A program made the position numbers and the translations under genes. From contig NW_022985073.1 in NCBI RefSeq assembly GCF_010015585.1, positions 1,234,923 to 1,298,922 of the forward strand: DNA of 64,000 nucleotides, given 5' to 3'. Positions 1 through 10,845 of the stretch are shown here, piece after piece. The stretch's first letter is position 1; each line of letters opens with the position of its first letter. The notes under the pieces were generated by a model, which did no database searches, was not told the origin of the DNA, and was given only the letters and a program-made list of their open reading frames with translations. The stretch comes from Eremomyces bilateralis CBS 781.70. Lineage: Eukaryota; Ascomycota; Dothideomycetes; Eremomycetales; Eremomycetaceae.

Positions 1-120
1 AGACTCCTTGATTTTGCGTGCGAGAGTAATGAGCAGTTCAGGCGATGCCATGCAGATGGCGGGACCGTACCTCCGCCAGGGTCGTAGCTTGAGCGATAAA
101 ACCTCCAACTCTCTGGACAT
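1..120 (-). CDS. Possible 5' end of a gene cut by the left window edge
   Basis: On the minus strand an ATG at 120-118 opens a frame that stays open to base 1 (about 40 codons, starting MSRELEVLSLKLRPWRRYGP). A possible GTACGG donor lies inside it near base 70, so the true first exon may be shorter. No family is recognised. The only support is an open frame at the window edge next to a gene-free stretch. Confidence 0.22.
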   Translation of the reverse strand, partial: MSRELEVLSLKLRPWRRYGPAICMASPELLITLARKIKES

Positions 121-527
121 ACTTTCGATATGTCTCGACTTGAATTATTGAATGCGCGTCTGTATGTTGACATGTTGTTCATTGTTGAGGAGGACGGTAA
201 GCCCTGCTGAGCAGATCACCAATATAAGCCTCGGCTGATTGGACACCCGGTTGCGGTCAACATGCGGGCATGGCAGTGTAACCTGTGTAAGGTACTCCGT
301 ACATGTCGATGGGTTGGGAATAGCTTTTGGCCGTTGTGATGGCTTCATTTTGCAATATTCCCTTAATTTAAAGAAACCTAGATACTTCAGCGTCCAGAAT
401 AATTGCTCGTGCAATCAGCGCATTATTTCCCCGGCCTCCTAGTACCGGTAACCTAATACCCGGTCCTACCCTGACCCCACAACTCAGCATTCGCCTGTCA
501 CCCCAATATCTGAATCCACCGATCCAA
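121..527. other. Intergenic region upstream of the thioesterase gene
   Basis: Short frames exist on both strands, but none has family resemblance or convincing splice signals. This is probably the promoter of the plus-strand gene at 528. No repeat or RNA gene was seen. Confidence 0.4.
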
Positions 528-1139
528 ATGGAAGACGAAGCCAAGTTCGCCTCCATACCATGGGTATCCAAACTGATTCAAGACCCTCAATGGGTCTCCG
601 TAACCACCCCATCCCGCATCCCCAAACCCACCGGCGAAGATTCATTTTTCGCGAAGCTTTTAAACTCACCCACCACAATCCCCGGGTACCTGTCACAATA
701 CCGACGGCCTGATACGGCCATCGCGCACGGGGCGCCGATTTCGAACGACGGGAGCAAACATGAACCCGCGCAGATCAGCGAAGTGCGCACGTTCGTCACC
801 CTGATGAAGGACCTGGCGGGTCACCCTAATCTCACGCATGGCGGCATCATTGCATCGGTGTTCGACGAAGTCATGGGCGTGATGATCATGATCCGGCTTC
901 AAGGCGGAAAACCTGAGCACATGGATGTGGGTGGAGGGGGGCTTTTCACGGCGTATATGAACGTGCAATATCTGCGACCGGTCCCGCTCGGGGGCGCGGT
1001 GATGGTGGTGGCGTGGGTGAAGAAGGTGACGGAAGGGAGGAAGTTTTGGATCGAGTCGGAGATGCGGGATGAGGCGGGGACGGTGTTGGCGACGGGCGAG
1101 ACGCTTTACGTGAAGGCGAAGGCGAAGGCGAAGATGTGA
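528..1139 (+). CDS. Hotdog-fold acyl-CoA thioesterase-like protein (PaaI/THEM4-like)
   Basis: Single-exon gene, 203 aa. The C-terminal half (about residues 90-200) has the hotdog pattern of fungal PaaI/4HBT-type thioesterases: TLMKDLAGHPNLTHGGIIAS, then FDEVMG, then a beta-strand run NVQYLRPVPLGGAVMVVAWV and a closing TGETLYVK. In this superfamily the HGG...D..MG segment forms the central helix and active-site end. The expected activity is hydrolysis of an acyl-CoA thioester, but the substrate cannot be read from the sequence. The N-terminal 90 residues (PWVSKLIQDPQW...) match the usual fungal extension. The tail is lysine-rich (KAKAKAKM). The start is the first ATG in the open frame. Only 124 bp separate its stop from the stop of the convergent EMC4 gene. 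Confidence 0.85.
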   Translation: MEDEAKFASIPWVSKLIQDPQWVSVTTPSRIPKPTGEDSFFAKLLNSPTTIPGYLSQYRRPDTAIAHGAPISNDGSKHEPAQISEVRTFVTLMKDLAGHPNLTHGGIIASVFDEVMGVMIMIRLQGGKPEHMDVGGGGLFTAYMNVQYLRPVPLGGAVMVVAWVKKVTEGRKFWIESEMRDEAGTVLATGETLYVKAKAKAKM

Positions 1140-1263
1140 AAGATCGCGGTCGGTCGAAATATACTTGCACCACGACACGGGCGGCATCATGAAGCATTAA
1201 AACCTGTGAATCGGGATCCTTTTTGGATGGATAGACAATATACAGGGGATATCGACAAATCAA

Positions 1264-2005
1264 TCATCTCCAGAGAGCTGGATATGCTCGTTCTAGATAA
1301 TCTCGTTGCGCCTCCCATGCTAGCCAGTCCGAGCGTGTCGTCCTATCCAATGTTAGTGAATCGTCCCGACTATCATATTGATACACATACGGCAATAAAC
1401 CCATCGCGTTGACTTTGTAGATTCCCAGACCCATCAGCAGGATATTCATCAGCACATAGACGATCTTAACCAGCAGCAACCGCGACTTGGTGCCTTCGGT
1501 TTCGAATCGTTGGAAGGCGCCTTGGACATTCATTATGGACTGGATCGGCGTTTTGAACAGCATAAACACCATCATGATGGAGAAGATCTGGAGTGAGTTG
1601 CCGCTCATGTACATGCCTGCGCAAGTTAGAAGGATCCTTCTCTGTATAAGAATAGAGGTATACGATAGGAGTTTATACGTACCGATTGCATTCATGGGTA
1701 TCTGCTTCGCCGGTCCCAGAGCAATCTCCCATGCCTTCTTCACTTTCAATGTGTCCATCTCCTCCGTTGTAGGTGCTTTTCGGGGAGTGGCTTGCTTGGA
1801 CGAGGCGGTTTTCTAGGTCAATATCAGCTACGGCGTTCAAGGGTTCATGCGCTGTGAAGGGCATTACCTTGCTCCCGCCCGAAGCAGAGAACCCCGGGGG
1901 ATCCGGTATATTGGCAGTTTTCGGTTTTGATCCTGGCGTAGAGTTCATGTCAAGAACCCATTGGGGGGGCGGAGGGGGAAGAGGGTTTGGGCCCTGTGAT
2001 GCCAT
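1264..2005 (-). CDS. EMC4: ER membrane protein complex subunit 4 (EMC4)
   Basis: Three exons (2005-1868, 1812-1683, 1616-1264) separated by introns of 55 and 66 bp with canonical GT-AG ends give 206 aa. EMC4 is a subunit of the ER membrane complex, the insertase for tail-anchored and multi-pass proteins. The N-terminus is a proline-rich cytosolic arm (PPPPPQWVLDM). The conserved core follows: KVKKAWEIALGPAKQIPMNA joined across intron 2 to MYMSGNSLQIFSIMMVFMLF, typical of the family (formerly DUF1077). Two to three hydrophobic segments are visible, around residues 115-135 and 155-180. Length fits the family. It is divergent from APL2, with a 548-bp shared upstream region. Confidence 0.95.
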
Positions 2006-2553
2006 CTTGATAGACTAGGGGTAGTCTGGTTGAAGTCGTCCTATCTGGATGGGATGGATGACGGATGAATTCGAAGAGCTGGAGCAAAGAAGCGTAGCAG
2101 CTAACCACCGAACTGGAAGTATTTGTGACGTGAGACTTGCGAATGAGTGGATGAAGTATGATTTATGAAGCTACTGGAACATGATGGTGGTGTCTATGGA
2201 GCTAACTTAACAATTCCGTCGTCCGCAGTGGAACCCAACGGAGGGACGAATAATAAGACGATCCCTGTTCGGTCTGGACAAACGTTCAACTTCCGCCATT
2301 CCGTGATCTGTCGACTGTATTTAGTACTGTGAACTGTCGAGGTGTTCGATATTCTCATGACAAGATTAATGTTTGATGAGTGCCACCCCGCATCGCCACT
2401 CCAGACCTCCCTGATGATTCCCGTTGATCTGTGAAACCTCACCACACCAAGCGACCGCGGCTAGTTAGGGCTGGAGTAGCGAATACGTGACAAAGGAGGA
2501 GGGGAAGCTGGCCGCCCTGGAGGGCACATGCACCATCGCTTCAGGCAAGCAAG
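2006..2553. promoter_or_regulatory. Divergent promoter region EMC4 / APL2
   Basis: 548 bp between two divergent start codons. No recognisable gene or long repeat is present. It presumably contains both core promoters and 5' leaders. Confidence 0.5.
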
Positions 2554-5097
2554 ATGAGTACCGGTGGGCAAGATGCGAAGTTGTTCTCGAAGGTACGTTC
2601 TGCGATTCACCTCGTCTCATTTCACCTTCACTCTCTGCCATCGTCGCCCGTCCATCGAGTGCCATTCCGGCGCATTGCGGCTCGTCGCAATCCACCATGC
2701 CACCATGACTGCCTTCATGTACATGTCCATGTGGGATGTTCCACGCTTACAATCTCCTCAAACTCCACAGGGCAAGGTTGCGGAACTTCGACTCGAACTC
2801 AATGGCGGCGGGAAGAAGGACAAGAACTTCTCCCAGAAGAAGATCGCTCTGAAGAAGATCGTCGCGAACCTGGCCTGGGCGAACAATGAGATGCTGGGCC
2901 TGTTTCCGGACATCGTCGAGTGCATGTCAATACCGAGTTTGGAGGTCAAGAAGATGTCAGTGTTGCGCTGGTCCGAGAAGTGGTCGGAAGTTGACCGAAC
3001 GCAGGTGTTTCGTCTATCTCGTCACGTATGCGAAACTTAAACCGGACATCGCTCTGAAAGCGCTGCCGATTCTCCTGAATGTGAGACCTCGAACACAGCT
3101 TTTGAGAGACGGTTACTGAGACGGCCTAAATAGGACCTACAAGATAGCAACCCCCTTATGCGAGCATTGGCCCTCCGAACGATATCATACGTCCATGTCC
3201 GAGAATTCGTGGAGAAAACGGTGCCTCCTCTCAAAGGGCTCCTCAAAGATGCGGATCCATATGTCCGCAAAACAGCCGCGATATGTGTCGCCAAGCTGTA
3301 CGACCACAATCGACATCTGGTGGAGACAACGGATCTGATCGATCGTCTGAACGCCATGCTGCGCGACGAGAACCCAACGGTTGTCTCGAATGCGCTCGCA
3401 GCGTTGATGGATATCTGGGGGCGGAGCGAGTCCATAAAGCTCACGATTGACTATGCCAGCGCTTCGAAGATCATTCAAATCCTACCGGACTGCTCAGAGT
3501 AAGCATTTCTCTATTGAGTATTATACGCTTCTAACTCTGTATAGATGGGGGCAAACATACATCCTGGAAGCCATGATGAATTATGTCCCCCAGGATTCGT
3601 CTGAGGCGAGCCTACTGGCGGAACGGATAGCACAGCGGCTGGCCCATTCGAACTCCGCCGTCGTGCTAACCTGCATACGAGTCATACTCTACCTCATGAA
3701 CTACATTGCTGATCAAAAAGTGGTGGCATCACTATGCGTGAAGCTCTCGCCGCCGCTCGTCACTCTCCTTTCCAAAGGACCCGAAATCCAATACCTAGCG
3801 TTACGAAACGCCTTATTAATACTCCAGAGACGGCCGGAGATCCTGCGAAACGATATCCGGGTCTTCTTCTGTAAATATAACGATCCAATTTACGTTAAAG
3901 TGACGAAGTTGGAATTGATTTTCATGCTGGCCACGAAGGACAACATCAAGGAAGTGTTGACGGAGTTGCGAGAGTAAGTTTTCCGGAGCACATGAAGTTC
4001 GGATTTAACCATGGTCTAGATATGCCACAGAAATTGATGTCGACTTCGTTCGAAAATCCGTCCGAGCCATTGGGAAGTTGGCGATCAAGATCGAGTCGGC
4101 TGCCAAAGAATGCATCAACACGCTATTGGACTTGGTTGCGACGAAGGTTTCCTACATCGTGCAGGAAGCGACGGTGGTGATCAGAAACATCTTCCGCAAA
4201 TATCCCGATCAGTACGAATCCATCATCGGCACGCTCTGCGAGAACCTCGACAGTCTCGATGAGCCCGAAGCCAAAGCGGCCATGATCTGGATCATCGGGC
4301 AATACGCCGACCGCATCGACAACTCCGACACCCTCCTCGAGGACTTCCTCTTCACGTTCGCCGACGAGCCCCACGAAGTGCAACTCGCCCTCCTCACCGC
4401 GACCGTCAAGCTCTTCATCCAACGCCCCACCAAAGGCCAAGACCTCGTCCCCAACGTCCTCCGCTGGGCCACTGAAGAAACCGACAATCCCGACCTCCGC
4501 GACCGCGGCTACATGTACTGGCGCCTCCTCAGCTCCGACCCCACCGCCGCCAAGCGCATCATCATGGGCGAGAAACCCCCCATCACTGCCGAGTCCGAGC
4601 GCCTCGACCCCGCCACCCTCGAGGAGATGTGCCTCAACGTCGGCACCCTCGCCACCATCTACCTCAAGCCCGTCCACACCGTCTTCCGTAGCGCGCGGCC
4701 CCGCCGCTTGCAGGATAGCCCCGCCCTCCAGAAAGACCGCCTCCCGACCCACCAGGCGATCGCGCGCCGGCAGCAGTTGGCGGTCGACACCGCGGGCGCG
4801 ATGGCGGCGAGTCCCGCGGCGACGTCCGCGTCCGCGTCACCGCAACCGCAATCCAACGGCTCGCCGGCCGCGGAAGGCAACATGTCGGCGGCGGTGGACG
4901 CGGCGGACCTGTATTTCTCGGGACTGGGCAGCCAGCAGCTGGCGAGCATGCGGGTCAGCGAGAATGAGTTCGGGGGCAGTCCGGTGGGTCCAAATGCGGG
5001 AGGGCAGAACATGTACGTGGTGAATCAGAATCAGCCGCAGGGGGTATATCAGCCGGTGAATGGTGGGGGGGAGAATGGGGACTTGTTGATGCTTTAG
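2554..5097 (+). CDS. APL2: AP-1 clathrin adaptor complex subunit beta (beta-adaptin)
   Basis: Six exons: 2554-2592, 2771-2955, 3005-3080, 3134-3498, 3545-3973, 4020-5097 (total 2172 nt, 723 aa). Intron 1 is unusually long here (178 bp); the others are 46-53 bp. The protein is the large beta subunit of the AP-1 complex for clathrin-coated traffic at the trans-Golgi/endosome. Residues about 10-540 form the adaptin HEAT solenoid, with hallmark stretches [52 protein letters not shown] and [13 protein letters not shown] low-complexity linker follows. The tail ends DLLML, which resembles a clathrin-box motif. Length matches yeast Apl2 (about 726 aa) and there is no full ear domain. AP-2 beta (Apl1) is the alternative, but the full-length similarity remembered from Aspergillus AP-1 beta is very high. 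Confidence 0.95.
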
Positions 5098-5732
5098 GGG
5101 GGTTGGTGGTTGGGGGTGGGGTTGGGGTAGACCTGTACATAGAATGAGCCGGTGGGTTGTGGAGGGAACCTATTTGGGGAAGATAATGTTCACGCGGACG
5201 AGGCTTGTGTGAAGATGTGGCTGGTTGAGAGACGGTGACTACAGGACGGGACAGCGACCTTTGGTCTGGTTTATTGTGGGCCGTAAATCCAGAATGAAGC
5301 GTTTCTCTTGGACCGAACACAGGTACCGGAACAGTTAACAGATCAATACAACCACTATCACGACGCAACGGATGCAGAACTCGAGAGATTGACGGGTTGA
5401 CATTTTCAGCGGTCTCTCATTGCAACACACCTCCACTGCTCGGATGCTCTCTATACTGGCCATACAACCCGGACGCCATTGACCGTCGCGAACGATGTGA
5501 AAAAAACACAGAAAGAAACACGCGACCGCTTCTGGCGAAAACACAAAAGAGAGGGAAGGGGAAGTAAATGCCATGGTTTCAAAGTGTTGCTGCGCCGTGT
5601 TGTGTCCCATCTTGTCCGGTCGTGAGGTTGAATGCAAAGAAGTATCGTCGTTCATTGGCCACATGTCTGTCTTCATCTTCATGTTTCGGTTCCGTCGCCA
5701 CCGATCCACCACGGGTGGGTTGCGGATCAGAC
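5098..5732. other. Intergenic region between convergent APL2 and YPK genes
   Basis: 635 bp between two stop codons, expected to hold both 3' UTRs. It starts with a G/T-rich run (5098-5130). No gene, hairpin or repeat of note. Confidence 0.5.
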
Positions 5733-7904
5733 TTATCCGACGTTCTCGAACGACGGATCCTTCACGCTGCCGCCCGCATCGCCCAGACCCGCCACCGGGC
5801 GGTTGTACGACCAGCCGGCGAACTGCTGCTGCATGGTCTGCGAGAGCATCGGGCCGTCCACGTACGAGTCGGTGGGCGCTTCGCTGGTGAATTCGCAGTC
5901 GAAGTTCGCGGTGTCCAGCTGGTCGACCTGGGGTTACAAATTAGCACGAGGGGCCTCGTATGGAATAGATTTGAGGCGGCGCAACACATACCACGTTCGG
6001 CTTGAAGCTCGGCTCGTATTTCCGATCCAACAGCTTCCGCCAGTCAATGCTGTGGAAGAAATAATGCGCCTTGATCTCCGCGGCACCCTTGGCGCCCAGC
6101 CGCTTGTCGGCATTGCGGTCGAGGAGGCGGGTCAGAAGGTCGCGGGCGGCGGGGGGGACGATCTCCGGGCCGGGGAAGTGGAGCGGCTCGGTGAGGATCT
6201 TGCGGTACATTTCGTTGGTGTTTTCGTCGTAGAAGGGAGGGAGGCCCGTGAGCATCTCGTAGAGGAGGACGCCGAGGGTCCACCAGTCGATGGCTTTGGT
6301 GTAGCCGCCGCCGGTGAGGAGTTCGGGGGCGAGGTATTCGGGGGTACCGGCGAACGCTACGTATTGTTAGTGCTGCGGGGGATTGATGGCGATGAGGTCC
6401 TTACTGTTCGTCCTGTCCTCATCTTTCATATCTAGTTTGCAGAGACCGAAATCGCAAAGCGCAATGTGGCCAGTATAATCAAGCAGAATATTTTCAGGCT
6501 TCAAGTCTCGGTAGATGACGTTGAAGCCATGCAAACACTCCAGCGCGCACAGGATCTCGGCGGTATAGAAACGGGCTCGGTTGATGTCGAATCGCTGCTC
6601 TTTCTGTAGATGATGGAACAGCTCGCCGCCGTTCACGAAGGCGAGAACCAGATATAACTTTTCGGGCGATTGGAAGGAGAATTTCAGAGGTACAATGAAG
6701 GGGTTATTGATCTGGGCCAGGACCGATCGCTCAGCGAGGGTGTGGGCCACTTCGGATCGGGAGATAATGTGCGCCTTCCGCAGGGTCTTCAACGCATAGA
6801 TCCGATGGGTATCTTTCTTCCTGCGAAGGATTAGCTCCAGGCATAAACATGGCAGGACCGAACGTACCTAACTTGCATGACCTTCCCAAAACTACCTTTA
6901 CCGACAACCTTGAGCAGTTCAAAGTCTTCGATTTTGAGTGACCGTTGCCGGTTCTCCACGAACTCGACCCCGACCTTAATCGCTCCGGTTCCATATTGGA
7001 CCTCAACCCAATCAGTCCCCGTCTGACCGAGTGCACGCTCGTCCGTCTTGTCCTTATCCTTTTTACTCTTCAGATCCTCATGTCCATAGACCTCCTCAAA
7101 CCGGGGATTCACCCTCGCGGTACCAATGAAGATGTCCTCGCTCCGTCCCGCGTTCGGCGACGCACTAGGGTTCCGGACGTATAACGACAACGACAGATCG
7201 CAAATGCGAGAAACGTCGAACTTGTACTGCGTGCTGCCCCCCGCCCAGAGCGGGTTCTGCGGCGTTCCGGAGACGGCGTTGACGAAGATCTGTTGCTTGT
7301 CGAAGTCCACAATGGCGTACGGCAGGTACTTGGAGGAGTAGCGGCCATGGACGGTGGGAGCGGAGTTGATCCCCGCGGCCGACTGCGGTCGCGCGGAGGG
7401 GACGTAGGAGCCAATGGCACCGGGTTGTTGTCGGGAGGACGAGTTCGGTCGCATCGAGCCAGCGACGGACAAGGCGCTGCCTTGGGAAAGCGAACTGGGA
7501 TGGTGGGAGGCATTGGTGAAGAGGTTCTCGGCTCCTGGGGGTAGGGAGAAGCTTTTGCCTTCATGAAGTGTGACGATAAGGATTCCGGGGAGTAGTGGAG
7601 GAGGGGGAAGGTGTGCGTTTGCTTCTGATGCGGCTATGACGAGTTAGGACTGACCAACAGGCTGTGACGGGAGGATAGGATACGTACCTATGCCATTGGG
7701 GTCCTTTGGCTCTATGGTCGGTGTTGTCGCGGGGCTTCCGGTCGGTTTTGGGGGGTCATTAACAATGGTTGAGGTTGAGGAGGACCGGCTAAAGGTGTTC
7801 GCGAGGGGTGCGAGATGGGTCTCTTTAAGCTCTGTCGATCCGTCAGCGCCTGCAAAACGGGTGTGCAGTCCATGAAGCATACTCTTCGTTAATTTCCACG
7901 ACAT
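5733..7904 (-). CDS. ypkA: AGC-family serine/threonine kinase YPK1/YpkA/Gad8 type
   Basis: Six exons: 7904-7883, 7831-7688, 7633-6868, 6820-6405, 6356-5992, 5927-5733 (1908 nt, 635 aa); introns 47-64 bp. This is the TORC2- and Pkh-activated kinase controlling sphingolipid synthesis, membrane stress and polar growth. The N-terminus reads MSWKLTK joined to [14 protein letters not shown], the YpkA signature. A C2-like region lies at about residues 65-240 ([17 protein letters not shown], then [15 protein letters not shown]). The kinase domain is about 293-550: glycine loop GKGSFGKV, catalytic [18 protein letters not shown], then the activation loop with Thr450. The hydrophobic motif FAGWSY lies at 607-612. 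An intron splits the Thr450 codon. The activation loop reads TFAGTPEY, where most AGC kinases have TFCGTPEY. Confidence 0.96.
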
Positions 7905-8800
7905 GATGACCGAGTTACAGGCAGGTGATGTAAGGGGGAGAAGTGGGAGAAGATGCGAAGATGGTGGAGCCGAAGGACGGTGAGAGTGGTTCGGCTAACG
8001 AGTGGGAGTGATAGTGGGAGATGAGCGGAGAGGAGGGTTGATAAGAGCACGAAGAAGTGGCAACGTTGGGGACGACGAAGAGGCAGAAGAGCACCCGGAC
8101 AACATGAATGGAACACTGAATAGGGGAGAGGAGAAGGGGGTGGAAACTGGCGTCGCAGGATAATATTGAGGGGGCTATGCACAGCACAATGCCTGGGAGG
8201 AGGAGGAGAGGAGCAGTTTGAGTGGCAGTTCAGTGGCAGTTGCTCACGTAAAACTGGTTCCCGACATCACACAGTGGATGCACACAGCGGATAACAGCGG
8301 ACACCCACATGACACAATAGAGGGGGGTGGAGAGGAGATGCCGGGTGGAGCGGATGGCTGGTGGTGACGAGAGTCACGTGCGAGGGCATGTCACATGAAC
8401 GTGAATCTCGGTCTGGAGCTGCACCTGATGGATAGATAGATCTCTAAGTGTATGCCTTGTAGCCTTGTAGCCTTGTAGCCTTGTAGCCTTATCAGTATGA
8501 TTCGTGATTGATCCGGCAACGCAGTCGGCCAGCCTGCATATCAATCCTCAACTTCCATGAGGTTGCGCTTCGAGCCTTAACACCGGGCTCACTTCGATAC
8601 CCCATTCATGCGCAATCACTCGATGAAGCCTCTCCTGCTCATCCAAGCAGTTCCCAAACCCTTAACCCTCTTGCGACCATGAATTAGCTCTCCAACATCT
8701 CCGTACACCTGCGAAGCCCATCTCCCCGCTTCGCATCAAGTGAATCTCGACTCCGATCCGACTCTACTCCAACCTCCATATCCCCGTTGAAGCTACCAGG
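7905..8800. promoter_or_regulatory. Divergent promoter region YPK / ADA2
   Basis: 896 bp between divergent start codons. The YPK side is a purine-rich stretch on the plus strand (7920-8220). A TCACGTG E-box-like core lies near 8372-8378. A short tandem repeat at 8454-8490 is annotated separately. Small minus-strand frames at 7889-8187 look like leader-sequence noise. Confidence 0.5.
8454..8490. repeat. 8-bp minisatellite (GCCTTGTA)n
   Basis: About 4.5 perfect copies of GCCTTGTA in tandem within the YPK/ADA2 intergenic region. Read directly from the sequence. Confidence 0.95.
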
Positions 8801-10415
8801 ATGGGTGTGATCAAGAAGAAGACTGCAGTTCGCGGGACTGAAGGCGGTGTGAAGTACGTCTGCGATGTTTGCTCCTCCGACATCACCTCAACAGTAAGCT
8901 ACCCCCCCAGCCTTCATCGCCATGCCAGCATTGAGACTGATATTCCCTACCCTTCAGGTCCGAATACAATGCGCTGTGTGTCACGATTACGATTTATGCG
9001 TTCCATGCTTCTCCCAGGGAAAATCCACCCGCGACCATGACCCTTCCACACACTCATATCGTGTCATCGAGCAGCACTCGATACCCATTTTCACCGATGA
9101 TTGGGGGGCAGATGAAGAGATGTTGCTCCTGGAAGGCGCGGAAACGTATGGCTTAGGGTCATGGGCCGATATCGCCGACCATATCGGTGGATATCGATTC
9201 AAAGATGAAGTTCGAGACCACTACATTAGCACCTACATCGATTCCCCGAATTTCCCACTCCCGTTGCATGCAAGTCCCGAGGATAACGAGCTCACGAATG
9301 GGATTCCACGGGAAGAGTTTCAGGCACGCAAGAAACGGCGCATCGAGGAACGGAAAGAAGCGGCCAAGAACGCCCCACCTGCAACGCCGAAACAGAAACC
9401 AACCGCCAGTGTCCCGGCCTGCCATGAAGTTCAAGGGTATATGCCCGGACGACTCGAGTTCGAAACCGAATATTTCAACGAAGCCGAAGAAGCCGTCCAA
9501 CATATGCAGTTCGACCCCGGTGACGGGATCAATCCTCGCACGGGGGAGCTGGAGCCGGAAATGGAACTCAAGATGACCATTATGGACATCTACAACTCCC
9601 GACTGACGGCGCGTATCGAGCGCAAAAAGATCATCTTCGAGCACCGCCTCCTCGAATACCGCAAAAACGCCGCCCTCGACAAGAAGCGCACCAAGGAAGA
9701 AAAAGACCTCCTCGCCAAAGCCAAGCCCTTCGCCCGCATCATGACCCACGACGACTTCGACGAGTTCAGCAAGGGCCTCGAATACGAACACAACCTCCGC
9801 ATCGCCATCCAGCAGCTCCAGGAATGGCGCCGCATGCAAATCGCCACCCTCAAGTCCGGCGAGAAATACGAGCTCGAAAAACAGCACCGCGCCTCTCGCG
9901 GCCCCGCCCCCTCCGCCTTCGATCGCATGGGCGTTTCCCGCATCAAGTCCGCCGTCCCCCCCGAAACCGCCTCCGGCGCCGTGGCCCTCATCGCCCCCGA
10001 GCTGCCCATCCGTCTACAGAAGAACCTCGCCTCCACCACCGACGCCTCTGCCCCGAAACCCGTCAACGGCACCCACGCCCTCCCCAATGGCACGACCCCC
10101 CCCTTCCCCCCGCCGGCATTCAAGCGCGATAAATTCTCCGTCCCCCCGCTCCCCAATCAATCCCCGCTGCGGTTCAACAACGAGGCCGTCCCCGACCTAC
10201 ATCTCCTGACGCCGGAGGAGCGTGAGGTGTGCAGCGTGCTGCGGATCCAGCCCAAACCGTACGTGGTGATCAAGGAGTCGGCGATGCGGGAGTCAGCGAA
10301 GAGCGGAGGAGGCTTAAAGCGGAAGGCGTTACGGGATATCTGCCGTCTGGACGTGAATAAGAGTAATCGGCTGTTTGACTTCTTCGTGCATAGTGGGTGG
10401 GTCGCGAAGGGGTGA
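8801..10415 (+). CDS. ADA2: Transcriptional adaptor ADA2 (SAGA HAT module)
   Basis: Two exons, 8801-8893 and 8958-10415, with a 64-bp intron (516 aa). Ada2 binds and stimulates the Gcn5 acetyltransferase in SAGA-type complexes. A ZZ zinc finger spans about residues 20-66 (CDVCSSDI..., [14 protein letters not shown], then the [16 protein letters not shown] tail). A SANT domain lies at about 78-125 ([20 protein letters not shown], then [11 protein letters not shown]). The central part carries [11 protein letters not shown] and the conserved [19 protein letters not shown]. The C-terminal SWIRM domain is about 445-516 ([20 protein letters not shown], ending [13 protein letters not shown]). The intron interrupts the zinc finger. 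The segment 9600-10150 is extremely rich in C-ending codons. Confidence 0.97.
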
Positions 10416-10845
10416 CCGGGGGAGTTGGATTGGGGTGAGCATTCGGGAGTTCTGATTGGGATGGCGTTCTTGAGCGGGCGATGAGCTTGCTGGGTTGATG
10501 GATTGGCGGGTTCGTTGGACTTTGCGCTTTTGGTACCCCCTGGCGACATTGGGATGATCTGTAGAAATGGTTCAGACGAGAATACCTTAGGTAGGAAGCC
10601 GGTGGCAGTGCCATCCGGGTAGGGTACATCAAGAATTTATTAACAAGTCACATTCAGATCCCATCGTTTTTCGATGGCTTTGCAGATCGTACAGTGAATT
10701 TGCGCTATCATTCGTTCTCGGACGAGGATCTGCTCTGGACTACACATCGAAAACGCCTAAAACACCAGTGCTACGCTAATCAATACACATCGTGGCCATA
10801 TGGACCGTCGACTCTAAAACTCGGGACATCCGCGTAGCTTGGCTC
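10416..10845. other. Intergenic region between convergent ADA2 and BDP1
   Basis: 430 bp of expected 3' UTR sequence for two converging genes. No gene or structured element recognised. Confidence 0.5.

Noticed and set aside
693-1190. 165-codon minus-strand frame rich in Arg/His
   Set aside because: Antisense to the hotdog thioesterase.
4123-4752. 209-codon minus-strand frame rich in Glu/Val/Gly
   Set aside because: Antisense shadow of the C-rich codon block in APL2.
5632-6435. 267-codon plus-strand frame
   Set aside because: Antisense to the C-terminal kinase exons of YPK; no domain of its own.
9159-9887. 242-codon minus-strand frame with Phe/Leu/Glu bias
   Set aside because: Antisense to ADA2; no family resemblance and typical composition of a reverse-strand shadow.
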